In this document: positions 37,145 through 48,163 of the stretch, in pieces
Layout: every line of letters starts with the position of its first letter
Numbering within the stretch: position 1 is the first letter of the stretch
Source: Sanguibacter hominis ATCC BAA-789
GTDB taxonomy: Bacteria > Actinomycetota > Actinomycetes > Actinomycetales > Cellulomonadaceae
DNA: 64,000 bases
Direction of reading: 5' to 3'
Assembly (NCBI RefSeq): GCF_012396185.1
Contig: NZ_JAAXOW010000002.1
Location: 124,001 to 188,000, forward strand
The notes under the pieces: generated by a model
Databases searched by the model: none
What the model saw: only the letters and a program-made list of their open reading frames with translations
What the model was told of the DNA's origin: nothing
Translations under genes and position numbers: made by a program

Positions 37145-38484
37145 GCGAGGTCCCGGTCCCCGCGCTGCTCGTCGGCGCGACGCTCGGGATCGTGCTGGCC
37201 GCACTCCTGAGCTCGGGCGAGGTCGCCGTCCAGCGCGTCACCCGGTCGTCGATGGCCGAGGTCGCGGAGAACGGCACGAAGGCAGGCCGCAGGGCTGCGG
37301 CCCTCGTCGTCGATCCGCGGCGGACGGCGTCCGCTGCGGCGTTCTGGCGCATCGTCGCCGAGATGACTGCGACCGCGTGCATCACCCTGAGCCTCGAGCA
37401 TGCGCTCGACGTCTGGTGGCACGTGCTCGGCCTTGCTGTCGTCATCTCGTCGCTCGTCGCGCTCGTCCTCGTGCGGCTGAGCCCGCGCTCCTTCGGTCGG
37501 CGGCACCCTGCGAGCGTGCTCGTGGCGCTCGGACCCCTGCTGCTGGCTGCCTTGAGACTGGCCGGCTGGACGGCCGGGACGTCGATCTCGTCGTCGGAGG
37601 ACGTCGGCGAGCACGAGCTCCAGGAGATGGTCGACCGCGTCAACGAGTCCGAGGTGATCGAGGAGGAGGAGCGCGAGCTGATCCGCTCCGTCTTCGGTCT
37701 CGGCAGCACGCTCACGCGCGAGGTCATGGTGCCGCGCACCGACATGGTCACGACCCCGACGACGACGCTGCTGCCCAGCGTCCTGCGGCTCTTCCAGCGT
37801 TCGGGCTTCTCCCGTGTCCCCGTCGTCGGAGACTCCGAGGACGACGTCCGCGGCGTCGTCTACTTCAAGGACGTCGTCGACCGCCTGCACGGAGACCCGG
37901 TCTCGGGGGTGGTGGACCCGGCTGAGGCGACGACAACCGTCGAGGACGTCATGCGTCCCGCGCACTTCGTGCCCGAGTCGAAGCCTGTCGACGACCTGCT
38001 GCGCGACCTGCAGGAGTCGCGCTCGCACATGGCGCTCGTCGTCGACGAGTACGGCGGCACCGCTGGCCTCGTGACGATGGAGGACGCGATCGAGGAGATC
38101 GTCGGCGAGGTGACCGACGAGCACGACCCGGACGCGGCGGAGATCGTCGAGACCGGCCCGGGCGAGTACCGCGTGCCCGCCCGCACGAACCTCTGGGAGC
38201 TGGGCGAGCTCCTCGGCCTCGAGCTCGAGGACGACGACGTCGACACGGTCGCGGGGCTCCTCGCCAAGGCCCTGGGCCGGGTTCCGCTCCTCGGCTCGCA
38301 CGCGGAGGTCTCGGGCGTGCACCTCGTCGCGGAACGTGTCGAGGGCAGACGCAAGCGCGTCTCGACCATCCTTGCCCACCGGGTGGCGCCGCCCGAGAAC
38401 GACCACAGCGACAGCGACCAGCGCGAGCAGCGCGCGTCGCGGCACGACCGTGCCGACCGCAACGACCGCAGGAGTGACTCATGA
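37141..38484 (+). CDS. Hemolysin C/CorC-like CBS-domain membrane protein
   Basis: A 447-residue protein. The DUF21/CNNM membrane domain takes residues 1-140 (four hydrophobic helices, [20 protein letters not shown] at the start). Two CBS domains follow (about 200-330, including [15 protein letters not shown] and [20 protein letters not shown]). The CorC_HlyC transporter-associated domain is at the C-terminus (about 345-420), then an Arg/Asp-rich tail. Family members take part in Mg or Co efflux; the hemolysin name is historical. It overlaps ybeY and era by 4 bases each. Confidence 0.9.
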   Translation: MSEVPVPALLVGATLGIVLAALLSSGEVAVQRVTRSSMAEVAENGTKAGRRAAALVVDPRRTASAAAFWRIVAEMTATACITLSLEHALDVWWHVLGLAVVISSLVALVLVRLSPRSFGRRHPASVLVALGPLLLAALRLAGWTAGTSISSSEDVGEHELQEMVDRVNESEVIEEEERELIRSVFGLGSTLTREVMVPRTDMVTTPTTTLLPSVLRLFQRSGFSRVPVVGDSEDDVRGVVYFKDVVDRLHGDPVSGVVDPAEATTTVEDVMRPAHFVPESKPVDDLLRDLQESRSHMALVVDEYGGTAGLVTMEDAIEEIVGEVTDEHDPDAAEIVETGPGEYRVPARTNLWELGELLGLELEDDDVDTVAGLLAKALGRVPLLGSHAEVSGVHLVAERVEGRRKRVSTILAHRVAPPENDHSDSDQREQRASRHDRADRNDRRSDS

Positions 38485-39419
38485 GCCGCAAGCCCTCGAA
38501 CGACGCCGGGGAGTTCCGCTCCGGCTTCGCCTGCCTCGTGGGGCGCCCGAACGCGGGCAAGTCCACCCTGACGAACGCGCTCGTCGGCGAGAAGGTCGCG
38601 ATCACGTCGGGTCGTCCGCAGACGACGCGGCACACGATCCGCGGCATCGTGCACCGCGACGACGCGCAGCTCGTGCTCGTCGACACCCCTGGGCTGCACC
38701 GTCCGCGCACGCTGCTCGGCGAGCGGCTCAACACGCTCGTGCGGGACACGTTGACGGAGGTCGACGTGATCGTCTTCTGCCTGCCGGCGGACCAGAAGGT
38801 GGGCCCGGGCGACAGGTTCATCGCGAGCGAGCTCGCGGCCCTGATGCGCGGCCGGCGGCCCACGCCGGTCGTCGCCGCGGTCACGAAGGCGGACAAGGTC
38901 TCCCGGCAGGAGCTCGCGGACCAGCTCCTGGCTGTCTCGGCGCTCGGTGACTGGGCGGACATCGTCCCTGTCTCTGCCGTCGGCGGCTACCAGGTCGACG
39001 AGCTCGCGGACGTCCTCGTGTCGCGGCTGCCCGTCGGCCCGATGCTCTACCCGGACGGCGAGCTGACCGACGAGCCCGAGGCCGTCATGGTCGCCGAGCT
39101 CGTGCGCGAGGCGGCGCTCGAGGGGGTGCGCGACGAGCTCCCGCACTCGCTCGCCGTCGTGGTCGACGAGATCGTCCCGAGGGAGGGCGGTCGCAAGGAC
39201 GATCCGCTCGTCGACGTGCGCGTCAACCTGTTCGTCGAGCGGGACTCGCAGAAGGCGATCATCATCGGCAAGGGTGGCGCGCGCCTGCGTGACGTCGGCA
39301 CCCGGGCACGCCAGGGGATCGAGCGCCTGCTGGGCAGCAGGGTCTACCTCGATCTGCACGTCAAGGTCGCGAAGGACTGGCAGCGCGACCCGAAGCAGCT
39401 CGGCCGTCTCGGCTTCTGA
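38481..39419 (+). CDS. era: GTPase Era
   Basis: A 312-residue GTPase for 30S assembly. G1 GRPNAGKST at 21-29, G3 DTPG near 71, G4 TKAD near 135, and a C-terminal KH domain (KAIIIGKGGARLRDVGTRAR) that binds the 16S rRNA 3' end. It ends a four-gene overlap chain that starts at phoH. Confidence 0.97.
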   Translation: MSRKPSNDAGEFRSGFACLVGRPNAGKSTLTNALVGEKVAITSGRPQTTRHTIRGIVHRDDAQLVLVDTPGLHRPRTLLGERLNTLVRDTLTEVDVIVFCLPADQKVGPGDRFIASELAALMRGRRPTPVVAAVTKADKVSRQELADQLLAVSALGDWADIVPVSAVGGYQVDELADVLVSRLPVGPMLYPDGELTDEPEAVMVAELVREAALEGVRDELPHSLAVVVDEIVPREGGRKDDPLVDVRVNLFVERDSQKAIIIGKGGARLRDVGTRARQGIERLLGSRVYLDLHVKVAKDWQRDPKQLGRLGF

Positions 39420-39558
39420 CCACAACGGCGCGACGGCGTCCACCGTTCACCCGCCGGGCGTCTCGCCGCGCGAGGGCGGCTGATCCTCGCTAGATTCGGG
39501 GCGGCCAGTCGTCGTCGTACGCAGGCGGCGGGCTCCATGTTCGAGAGAAAGAAGCCTC

Positions 39559-41478
39559 ATGAGCGAGCAGCACGACACTCCGACACCGGACCAGCACGGC
39601 TATCCGCCGCCCGCGGCAGCCACGGACGTGATCGACCTGACGGAGGCCCAGGCCCCGGCGAAGCCGTTCGCGGGCGTCCCCGACTCCGACTATGTGCGTG
39701 ACATCGTGAGCGCCCTGCTGCTCCTCGTGTCGCTCCAGCTCGTCTGGAACGGTGCGGGCGAGAGCGCGGCCGGCGTCGCGTGGGTGCTCGCACCGACGCT
39801 TCTGTCGGTCGTGTCGCTCGCGCTGCCGTACCTCGCGCGCTTCGGGGCGCTGCCGGCGTCGTGGACGGTGCACACGACGCGTCGCGCGCGCGTCCTGCTC
39901 AACCTTCCGTACATCCTTGCGGTCGTGGCGCAGGTCGTTCTCGACGCCGCTGTGCGGTCGCGCCTCGAAGGGGTCGGCGCAGCTGCCGCCCTCGGGCTCG
40001 CGGGTGCGCTCCTCGCGGCGACCCCGCGAGCGAGCGAGCTCGGCCCCGTCGAGCAGGACCGCGCCGCGACGTCGACGTGGTCGCGCGTCGCCGCGCTCGT
40101 CGCCGCCGTCTCGGGGATCGGCCTGCTCGCATGGATCGTCCTGTACGTCGTCGAGATCTCGTCGCGCACGTCGTCGGGCAACCGTACGAGCGTCGTCATC
40201 GCCCTGGTGGCGACGACGCTGGTCGCCCTGGCGCTGCTCGCTCCGGTCCTTGCCGCCGCCCTCGGTCGGACGATCGCCTGGTCGCGTGCGCTCGTCGCTC
40301 TCGCCGTCGCGCACGTGCTGGTCCTGTTCGTGACGGACGGCGACCAGGTCCGGTCGCTCGTCGAGACCCTCCACCCGCTGCGGGACGTCCTCTTCTTGCC
40401 GAACGGGTTCGGGCTGTTCCTCCTGCCCGCGGTCGCCGTCCTGGCGGCTAGCCCCGCGGTGCGTCGCAGGGCGACGCAGAACGTCGCGGTCGCCTGGTTC
40501 GAGTCCGTCCGCGTGACGCTCCTGCTGCAGGCGCTGCTCGCGGTCGTCCTCGCGGTGGCGAGCGTGCTGCAGATCTGGATCACCGGGAGCCGTGTCGCCG
40601 ATCTCGTCCCGGCGGCGGTCGTCCTCCTGCTGATCGCAGGCCTCGCCCTCGGTGCGCTGTCGACCGTGGGGCGCAAGAGCCCCGCAGACTCGCGTGGCAC
40701 GGTCCTCGTGCTCATGGGTGCCTCGCTCGTCACCGGGTGCGTGCTGCTCGGCATGACCGGCGGTCCGCTGCGCGTCTTCCTGCCGTTCCTTGTCATCAGG
40801 CTCGCCATCGCGCTCGTCCTGCCGGCCGCGGTGATCCTCGCACTGACGGTCCCGGACCCGGTCCGTGAGTACCTCGCGGCGAACCCGCGGACGCCCCGGC
40901 CGGGGGACGGCTCGGCCGCGTACCGCTGGACGCCGCGCCCCGAGCGACCGCAGGCGGCCCGCCCGGCTCCTGCTCAGGCGTCGTACCCGTCCGCCGTGAG
41001 CGGGCACGAGGTCGGCTACCCGCCAGCGCCTCAGGGCGCACCCGCCCCCGCGCAGTCGTCCCCGACCGCCCCGGCCCTCGCGCCCGACTCGAGCGGTTAC
41101 GGCATGGTGCCCGTCGAGTCGCCCGCGCCTGCGGCGCCCGCCGAGGTGCCCTCGGCACAGGAGACGACGACGGTCCTGCCCGCCGCGACGTCGACGGAGA
41201 TCGGTGCACCTGAAGCGCACGAGATCGTCTCTCCGACCGAGAAGGTCGCGCTGAGCGACCCGATCGACCAGGCCGGTCGGGAGGAGGGTGGGTTCACGTG
41301 GGCCCAGGCGGCCGACCCGTCGACCCCTGCAGCGACTCTCGCCCAGATCGTCCAGGACGCCCCGACCCTGAGGGCTGCGGTCGCGTCGAACCCGACCACC
41401 TACCCGGCACTCCTCGAGTGGCTCGGGCAGCTGGGCGACCCTGAGGTCGACGCGGCTCTCGCCGCTCGGGTGAACTGA
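39559..41478 (+). CDS. Twelve-helix membrane protein with C-terminal LRV-like domain
   Basis: A 639-residue protein. After ~50 soluble residues come about twelve hydrophobic segments (for example DIVSALLLLVSLQLVW, LLNLPYILAVVAQVVL, FLPFLVIRLAIALVLP) to about residue 435, a Pro/Ala-rich linker (435-575) and a ~55-residue C-terminal domain (ADPSTPAATLAQIVQDAPTL, then NPTTYPALLEWLGQLGDPEV). That last domain recurs at the N-terminus of the next gene and looks like a leucine-rich-repeat-variant (LRV) module. A GAAAGAAG ribosome site precedes ATG 39559 and TAGATT at 39491-39496 may be its -10. Function unknown. Confidence 0.7.
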   Translation: MSEQHDTPTPDQHGYPPPAAATDVIDLTEAQAPAKPFAGVPDSDYVRDIVSALLLLVSLQLVWNGAGESAAGVAWVLAPTLLSVVSLALPYLARFGALPASWTVHTTRRARVLLNLPYILAVVAQVVLDAAVRSRLEGVGAAAALGLAGALLAATPRASELGPVEQDRAATSTWSRVAALVAAVSGIGLLAWIVLYVVEISSRTSSGNRTSVVIALVATTLVALALLAPVLAAALGRTIAWSRALVALAVAHVLVLFVTDGDQVRSLVETLHPLRDVLFLPNGFGLFLLPAVAVLAASPAVRRRATQNVAVAWFESVRVTLLLQALLAVVLAVASVLQIWITGSRVADLVPAAVVLLLIAGLALGALSTVGRKSPADSRGTVLVLMGASLVTGCVLLGMTGGPLRVFLPFLVIRLAIALVLPAAVILALTVPDPVREYLAANPRTPRPGDGSAAYRWTPRPERPQAARPAPAQASYPSAVSGHEVGYPPAPQGAPAPAQSSPTAPALAPDSSGYGMVPVESPAPAAPAEVPSAQETTTVLPAATSTEIGAPEAHEIVSPTEKVALSDPIDQAGREEGGFTWAQAADPSTPAATLAQIVQDAPTLRAAVASNPTTYPALLEWLGQLGDPEVDAALAARVN

Positions 41479-41487
41479 CTCAGAAAC

Positions 41488-41526
41488 CTCCCGCAGGGGG
41501 CGCCGTCCTGGCGCCCCCTGTGGGAG
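41488..41526 (+). terminator. Strong hairpin terminator
   Basis: Stem of 17 pairs (CTCCCGCAGGGGGCGCC with its complement, one G-T pair) and a 5-nt loop, between the two LRV-domain genes. Confidence 0.8.
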
Positions 41527-41591
41527 CATGGGCACGGCTGACGAGACGGTGAGCCGGACGAGCGTGTCCGCATGACAGGGGAGAACACAGC

Positions 41592-43541
41592 ATGACCGAC
41601 CAGATCCAGCAGCAGGCCGCGGACCCGCGGACTCCGGGCGAGACGCTCGCCCGCATCGCCTACGAGCGTCCGGACCTTCGCGCGACGATCGCCGCGAACC
41701 CGTCGGCCTACCCGGAGCTGCTCACGTGGCTCGGTGCGTTCGGCGACCCCCAGGTCAACGCTGCGATCGCCGCGCGCACGTCGGCCCCCGCGGCCGGTGC
41801 GGCCGGAGCACCGGCCGCGGGCGCCCCGGGCTGGGCCCCGCAGCAGCAGCCTGGCGCCGAGCAGGCCTGGAGCGCTCAGGCACAACCCGCCGTGCAGGGA
41901 TGGTCGGCACCTCAGCCTCAGCCGGGAGCGGCGGCGTGGCAGGGCCAGGCTGGCGGCTACGCCGGCGCGGGCGGGCCAGGCGTCGTCAGCTATGACTCGG
42001 GTGCGCCCGAGCGGCGGTCACGCCGTGGTCTCGTCGTCGGCGGCGCCGTCGCTGCCGGTGTCCTCGTGCTCGGCGGCGGCGCCTGGGCGGCCAAGACGCT
42101 GATCTTCGACAAGATCGGTGGCTCGGACTCGCCGGAGGCAGCCGTCACCAAGCTGGTCGAGAGCGCGACCGACAAGGACATCCTCGCGATGTACGGCTCG
42201 TTGTCACCTGCCGAGGTCAGCCACATCAAGGCGCAGTACGACTCGTTCGTCGAGAACGCCGAGGGCAACGACGAGTACCAGTCGGCGTTGGACAGCTACC
42301 AAGCGGTCCTCGACGCGGTCACGCTCGACGTGACCGGGCTCGAGGTGCGCTCCGAGTCGATCGCGGAGGGTGTCGCCAAGGTCTATCTCGACGCCGGCTC
42401 GTTCTCGCTCGACGGCGACACGGACAAGATCGCGACCGAGGTCGCGGATCTCGTCTACGAGGTCTCGTCGAGTGCGCTCGGCAGCAGCATGTCGGGCGCC
42501 TTCCCGCTCGAGCTCCCCGACAAGGAGGAGACGAAGGCGGAGATCAAGGCGGACCTCGACGAGTCGCTGCCCGCGAAGGGCGACATCGCCGACCTCGACG
42601 GCCAGAAGGCGTACGTCGTCGCGGTCGAGGAGGAGGGCTCCTGGTACGTCAGCCCGTACCTCACCCTCGCCGAGTACGCGCTCGAGAGCGCAGGCGGGAC
42701 GCGTGGCACCCTCCCGGCGGCCTCGGCCGTCAAGGGCTTCGACTCGCCCACGGCTGCGGCCTCGGGACTCGTGGACGCGACGCTCGCCTACATGAAGAGC
42801 GGCGACCCGCAGGACCTCGCGGTCGCCCTCCCGCTCGCAGAGCGCCGCCTCGCCGCCCTGTACCTCCCGAAGCACGACGGCACCGACCTCGCGGGTCTCA
42901 CGATCGAGAACGGCTTCGCCGAGCGGTCCAAGGACGCCGCTGTCGCCAAGGTCGTGTTCGACGGGTTCAAGATCTCCTACAGCGACCAGGGCCAGACCGC
43001 GAACGTCACCCTTGACCCGACCTGCGTGAAGCTCGACGTGTCTGGGATGGGCTCGGGCGAGATCTGCGTCGACAAGGCGCCGCTCATCAAGGAGATGGGC
43101 ATGCAGGATGCCAGCCTGGTCGCCCTCTCCGAGGGGGGCTCGTGGTTCCTGAGCCCCATCTCGTCGCTCGTCGACTCGTCGACGGCGATGGGCAACGCGA
43201 TGGTGAAGCTCCAGAAGGAGGGCAAGCTCGACGACCAGACATGGATCGAGGAGCAGACCACCGCCCTCATGGCCTACATCCAGGAGCAGCCCGGCTTCGC
43301 GATGCTCGGCTCGCTCGGCGGTCTGCCGGGGACGAGCTACGGCTACGAGGACGGTACCGGCCTCGACGGATTGACCGACGGCTCTGGGCTGAGCGACCTC
43401 CCGCAGGGCGACGACGTCCTGGGTGACAGCGCAGACGGCACGAGCGATGCCCCCCTCACCGACGAGGAGATTGCCGACCTGTTCGGCGAGAACCTCAGCG
43501 AGGAAGAGATCGCTGACGCCTTCGGCGGCGCAGGCCAGTAG
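41592..43541 (+). CDS. Single-pass membrane protein with N-terminal LRV-like domain and large outer part
   Basis: A 649-residue protein. Residues 1-65 are an LRV-like module (QQAADPRTPGETLARIAYER, NPSAYPELLTWLGAFGDPQV). Residues 65-140 are a Pro/Gln/Gly-rich linker, and one helix lies at about 142-165 (LVVGGAVAAGVLVLGGGAWA). The outer part (165-570) seems to hold two related domains, each with a VTKLVES- or ASGLVDA-like start and an EGGSWFLSP/EEGSWYVSP core. The last 75 residues are acidic with repeats (LTDEEIADLFGENLSEEEIA). ATG 41592 follows GGGGAGAACACAGC. Function unknown; the layout suggests a cytoplasmic interaction module joined to an outer sensor. Confidence 0.7.
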   Translation: MTDQIQQQAADPRTPGETLARIAYERPDLRATIAANPSAYPELLTWLGAFGDPQVNAAIAARTSAPAAGAAGAPAAGAPGWAPQQQPGAEQAWSAQAQPAVQGWSAPQPQPGAAAWQGQAGGYAGAGGPGVVSYDSGAPERRSRRGLVVGGAVAAGVLVLGGGAWAAKTLIFDKIGGSDSPEAAVTKLVESATDKDILAMYGSLSPAEVSHIKAQYDSFVENAEGNDEYQSALDSYQAVLDAVTLDVTGLEVRSESIAEGVAKVYLDAGSFSLDGDTDKIATEVADLVYEVSSSALGSSMSGAFPLELPDKEETKAEIKADLDESLPAKGDIADLDGQKAYVVAVEEEGSWYVSPYLTLAEYALESAGGTRGTLPAASAVKGFDSPTAAASGLVDATLAYMKSGDPQDLAVALPLAERRLAALYLPKHDGTDLAGLTIENGFAERSKDAAVAKVVFDGFKISYSDQGQTANVTLDPTCVKLDVSGMGSGEICVDKAPLIKEMGMQDASLVALSEGGSWFLSPISSLVDSSTAMGNAMVKLQKEGKLDDQTWIEEQTTALMAYIQEQPGFAMLGSLGGLPGTSYGYEDGTGLDGLTDGSGLSDLPQGDDVLGDSADGTSDAPLTDEEIADLFGENLSEEEIADAFGGAGQ

Positions 43542-43569
43542 GGCCCGTCTCGACGATCGACAGCTTTTG

Positions 43570-43585
43570 GTCTCGTGAACGAGAC
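43570..43585. promoter_or_regulatory. 16-bp palindrome upstream of the leu leader promoter
   Basis: GTCTCGT-GA-ACGAGAC, two perfect 7-nt arms, 24 bp upstream of the -10 box of the leader gene. The size and place fit a repressor or activator site. In actinobacteria an IclR-type regulator (NdgR/LtbR) controls leucine genes and would be the first candidate, but I cannot confirm the motif. Confidence 0.5.
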
Positions 43586-43588
43586 GAA

Positions 43589-43646
43589 GCAGGCGCTGCG
43601 CAGAGGGGTACAGTGACACACATGTGCTCGGCTGCGCAGCGCCTGC
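43589..43646. repeat. Perfect 15-bp inverted repeat around the leader promoter and ATG
   Basis: GCAGGCGCTGCGCAG at 43589-43603 and CTGCGCAGCGCCTGC at 43632-43646, separated by 28 bp that contain the -10 box and the leader ATG. The second arm codes for the residues just before the Leu run. Confidence 0.8.
43609..43614 (+). promoter_or_regulatory. Candidate -10 box of the leu leader transcript
   Basis: TACAGT followed by 7 nt (GACACAC) and the ATG of the leader peptide at 43622; predicts a leaderless leader-peptide mRNA. No consensus -35 is seen. Confidence 0.5.
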
Positions 43647-43659
43647 TGCTCCTTCCCTG

Positions 43660-43675
<16 letters not shown>
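43622..43675 (+). CDS. leuL: leuA leader peptide
   Basis: A 17-residue open frame, MCSAAQRLLLLPCRDEA, with four consecutive Leu codons (CTG CTG CTC CTT at 43643-43654). This is the signature of a leucine attenuator leader. The frame begins 7 nt after a -10 box and ends 87 nt before leuA. The stop codon falls in the loop of the following hairpin, as expected when ribosome position controls folding. Confidence 0.8.
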
Positions 43676-45517
<1,842 letters not shown>

Positions 45518-45639
45518 CGCAGCCTGTCGATGCCGGCAGGTCCCCGCAACAGGGGGCCGGCCGGTGTCGTGCGCGGGGAGGACCTGCGAAGGTGCGCGGC
45601 GCGCACGAGCTCCTGACGGCTCGTGGCAGAGGGATGGCG

Positions 45640-45645
45640 GACAAT
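45640..45645 (+). promoter_or_regulatory. Candidate -10 box for recO
   Basis: GACAAT followed by 6 nt and the GTG at 45652; the same hexamer precedes lepA. Predicts a leaderless transcript. Confidence 0.45.
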
Positions 45646-45651
45646 GGTCAG

Positions 45652-46437
45652 GTGCCCCTGTATCGAGACGAAGCGATCGTCCTGCGCGCCCAGAAGCTGG
45701 GCGAGGCAGACCGCATCGTCACGCTCCTGACGCGCGAGCACGGGAAGGTGCGCGCCGTGGGCAAGGGCGTGCGCAGGACGTCGTCACGCTTCGGCGCACG
45801 CCTCGAGCCCTTCATGTACGTCGACCTCCAGCTCCATGTCGGCCGGTCGCTCGACGTCGTGACGCAGGCCGACACGCTCGGTGCCTTCGCACGGCCCGTG
45901 TGCGAGGACTATGCGCTCTACACGGCTGGCACCGTCATGCTCGAGACGGCGGACAGGCTCGTCGCCGACGAGCGGGAGCCGTCCCTCCCGCAGTTCTGGC
46001 TGCTCGTCGGGGCCGTGCGCTCGCTCGCGGAGCGACGCCAGGACCCGGGCCTGGTCCTCGACTCGTACCTCTTGCGCGCCCTCGCCGTCGGCGGCTGGGC
46101 GCCGAGCTTCACCGAGTGTGCGCTGTGCGGCACGCCTGGACCACACCACGCGTTCTCGGTCGCCTCCGGCGGGGCCGTGTGCAGCCGGTGCCGCCCGCCC
46201 GGGTCGACCGCGCCGGCTCCCGAGACGTTCGCGCTGCTCGCTGCGCTGCTCGCGGGTGACTGGGCGAACGCCGTGCTCGCCGAGGAACGGCACCGTCGCG
46301 AGGCGAGCGGTCTGGTCGCCGCGTACAGCCAGTTCCACCTCGAGCGGACGCTGCGCTCCCTGCGCATGGTCGACCGCGACGACCGCGACCGCTCGGCACC
46401 CACAGCTCCCGCTCACCGACCCGTGGAGGCCCGCTAG
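45652..46437 (+). CDS. recO: DNA repair protein RecO
   Basis: A 261-residue recombination mediator that loads RecA with RecF/RecR. N-terminal OB fold ([20 protein letters not shown]), the segment [20 protein letters not shown], and a zinc site with CALC near 160 and CSRC near 182. GTG 45652 gives the usual actinobacterial start (VPLYRDE); an in-frame ATG at 45634 is less likely because the -10 box would lie inside it. The stop codon abuts the uppS ATG. Confidence 0.94.
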   Translation: MPLYRDEAIVLRAQKLGEADRIVTLLTREHGKVRAVGKGVRRTSSRFGARLEPFMYVDLQLHVGRSLDVVTQADTLGAFARPVCEDYALYTAGTVMLETADRLVADEREPSLPQFWLLVGAVRSLAERRQDPGLVLDSYLLRALAVGGWAPSFTECALCGTPGPHHAFSVASGGAVCSRCRPPGSTAPAPETFALLAALLAGDWANAVLAEERHRREASGLVAAYSQFHLERTLRSLRMVDRDDRDRSAPTAPAHRPVEAR

Positions 46438-47256
46438 ATGGCCAGGTCCTCGTCTGCCCGCCCCGCCGGCACGCGCCAGCCGGTGCCGCCGCCACCGCAC
46501 CCCTCGGGTGAGGTCGCGCCGTCGGTACCGCCCGAGCTCGTGCCGCAGCACGTCGCCGTCGTCATGGACGGCAACGGCCGGTGGGCCAACGCGCGCGGTC
46601 TTCCGCGCACGGCTGGCCACGCCGCCGGCGAGGCTGCGCTCCTCGACGTCGTCGCGGGTGCGATCGACATCGGGGTCAAGCACGTGTCGGCGTACGCCTT
46701 CTCGACCGAGAACTGGAAGCGGTCCCCCGAGGAGGTGCGCTTCCTCATGGGCTTCTCGCGCGACGTCCTGCGCCGTCAGCGGGACACGCTCGACGAGTGG
46801 GGCGTCCGGGTGAGGTGGTCGGGCCGTCGCCCCCGGCTGTGGCGCTCGGTCATCAAGGAGCTCGAAGAGGCTGAGCGTCGCACCCTGGGCAACGACGTGT
46901 GCACGCTGACGATGTGCGTCAACTACGGCGGGCGCGCCGAGATCGCGGATGCGGCGAAGGCGATCGGCCGCGAGGTCGCAGCGGGGCGTCTCGACCCGGA
47001 GCGGATCACGGAGCGCACCGTGCAGCGGTTCCTCGACGAGCCTGACCTGCCCGACGTCGACCTGTTCCTCCGGAGCTCGGGCGAGCAGCGGACGTCGAAC
47101 TTCATGCTGTGGCAGTCGGCTTATGCCGAGCTCGTGTTCTTCCCGGAGCCCTGGCCGGACTTCGACCGTCGCACGCTGTGGCGCGCGGTCGAGGAGTACG
47201 CGCGGCGGGACCGTCGCTACGGTGCGGCGGTCGACGCGCCCGTCGAGCCGGCCTGA
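46438..47256 (+). CDS. uppS: Isoprenyl transferase (undecaprenyl/decaprenyl diphosphate synthase)
   Basis: A 272-residue cis-prenyltransferase making the lipid carrier for cell wall precursors. Catalytic Asp44 lies in [17 protein letters not shown], the FSTENWKRS motif is near 90, and the C-terminal [19 protein letters not shown] and [13 protein letters not shown] signatures are complete. The ATG directly follows the recO stop. Its last 40 bases overlap the convergent DedA-like gene. Confidence 0.95.
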   Translation: MARSSSARPAGTRQPVPPPPHPSGEVAPSVPPELVPQHVAVVMDGNGRWANARGLPRTAGHAAGEAALLDVVAGAIDIGVKHVSAYAFSTENWKRSPEEVRFLMGFSRDVLRRQRDTLDEWGVRVRWSGRRPRLWRSVIKELEEAERRTLGNDVCTLTMCVNYGGRAEIADAAKAIGREVAAGRLDPERITERTVQRFLDEPDLPDVDLFLRSSGEQRTSNFMLWQSAYAELVFFPEPWPDFDRRTLWRAVEEYARRDRRYGAAVDAPVEPA

Positions 47257-47780
47257 GCCGCGCGTCGTCGTGCACGGCGGCGGACGACGTGCGCGACGAC
47301 GATCGCCGTGAGGGCGAGGAGCGCGGCGAGCCCCCAGGGCGAGCCGGCGAACGCGGCGACGAGCGACGTCCAGGCAGCCCAGCCGATCGTCGCGTAGATG
47401 ACACCGTGCGCCGCGCAGCCGAGGATCATCGCCGGGAGGTAGCGGGCGAACGGCATCCGGGTGACGCCTGCGGCCGTGTTGACGACCGTCTTGGTGCCGG
47501 GGAGCAGATAACTCGCCGGCACGATCGCGACGCCCCACCGGTGGATCGCGGCGACGCCGCGGTCCGTACCGCCGCCCTCGATCCAGCCGCGGAAGCGCGG
47601 GAAGCGCGTCGGTCGGTCTGCCGTCTGGGTGAGCGCGCGCGTCGTGATGCTGCGCGCGATCCAGTAGAACGCCTGGTTGCGGATGAACGCGATGCCGCCG
47701 AACGTCACGAACAGCACCCAGAAGGGGCTCGTGTGGGCGTCGGGCAGGAGCCCGGCCGTGACGGCGGCGGGAAGTGTCAT
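47217..47780 (-). CDS. DedA/SNARE-associated (VTT) membrane protein
   Basis: A 187-residue protein with about four hydrophobic helices and DedA/VTT features ([56 protein letters not shown]). DedA proteins flip or recycle lipid carriers such as undecaprenyl phosphate, which makes the position beside uppS notable. ATG 47780 overlaps the zur stop (ATGA), so it is read with the zinc operon. Its 3' end overlaps uppS by 40 bp. Confidence 0.85.
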   Translation of the reverse strand: MTLPAAVTAGLLPDAHTSPFWVLFVTFGGIAFIRNQAFYWIARSITTRALTQTADRPTRFPRFRGWIEGGGTDRGVAAIHRWGVAIVPASYLLPGTKTVVNTAAGVTRMPFARYLPAMILGCAAHGVIYATIGWAAWTSLVAAFAGSPWGLAALLALTAIVVAHVVRRRARRRAAQAGSTGASTAAP

Positions 47781-48163
47781 GCCTGGGCGCAGGTCTCGCA
47801 GGTCCCGAACAGCTCGATCGTGTGCTCGATTTCCCGGAAACCGTGGGAGTCGCCCACGAGCGCGGCCCAGGCCTCGACGGTCGGCCCGTCGATCTCGACG
47901 GTGCGCCCGCACGAGCGGCACACGAGGTGGTGATGGTGCTCGCTCCGGGCGCACCGGCGGAACAGGTTCTCGCCGTCGGCTGTCCGCAGGACGTCGACGT
48001 CCTCGCTCTCGGCGAGCGCCTGCAGCGCCCGGTAGACGGTTGCGAGCCCGATGCTCTCGCCGCGCTCGCCGAGCGCGTCGTGCAGCTGCTGGGCGGAGCG
48101 GAACTCGTCGGTCTGGCCGAGCGTGTCCCAGATGGCGGCGCGCTGCCGCGTCATACGTCTCAC
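47777..48163 (-). CDS. zur: Zinc uptake regulator (Fur family, Zur)
   Basis: A 128-residue Fur-family repressor: winged helix (1-80), then a metal domain with HHHHLVCRSCGRTVEIDG (four His and CxxC) and a closing CETC, the structural zinc pair. Placement after znuACB and a Zur-type box upstream of znuA identify it as Zur rather than Fur. GTG 48163 overlaps the znuB stop and has GGAGG 4 nt upstream; ATG 48154 is the alternative start. Confidence 0.9.
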   Translation of the reverse strand: MRRMTRQRAAIWDTLGQTDEFRSAQQLHDALGERGESIGLATVYRALQALAESEDVDVLRTADGENLFRRCARSEHHHHLVCRSCGRTVEIDGPTVEAWAALVGDSHGFREIEHTIELFGTCETCAQA

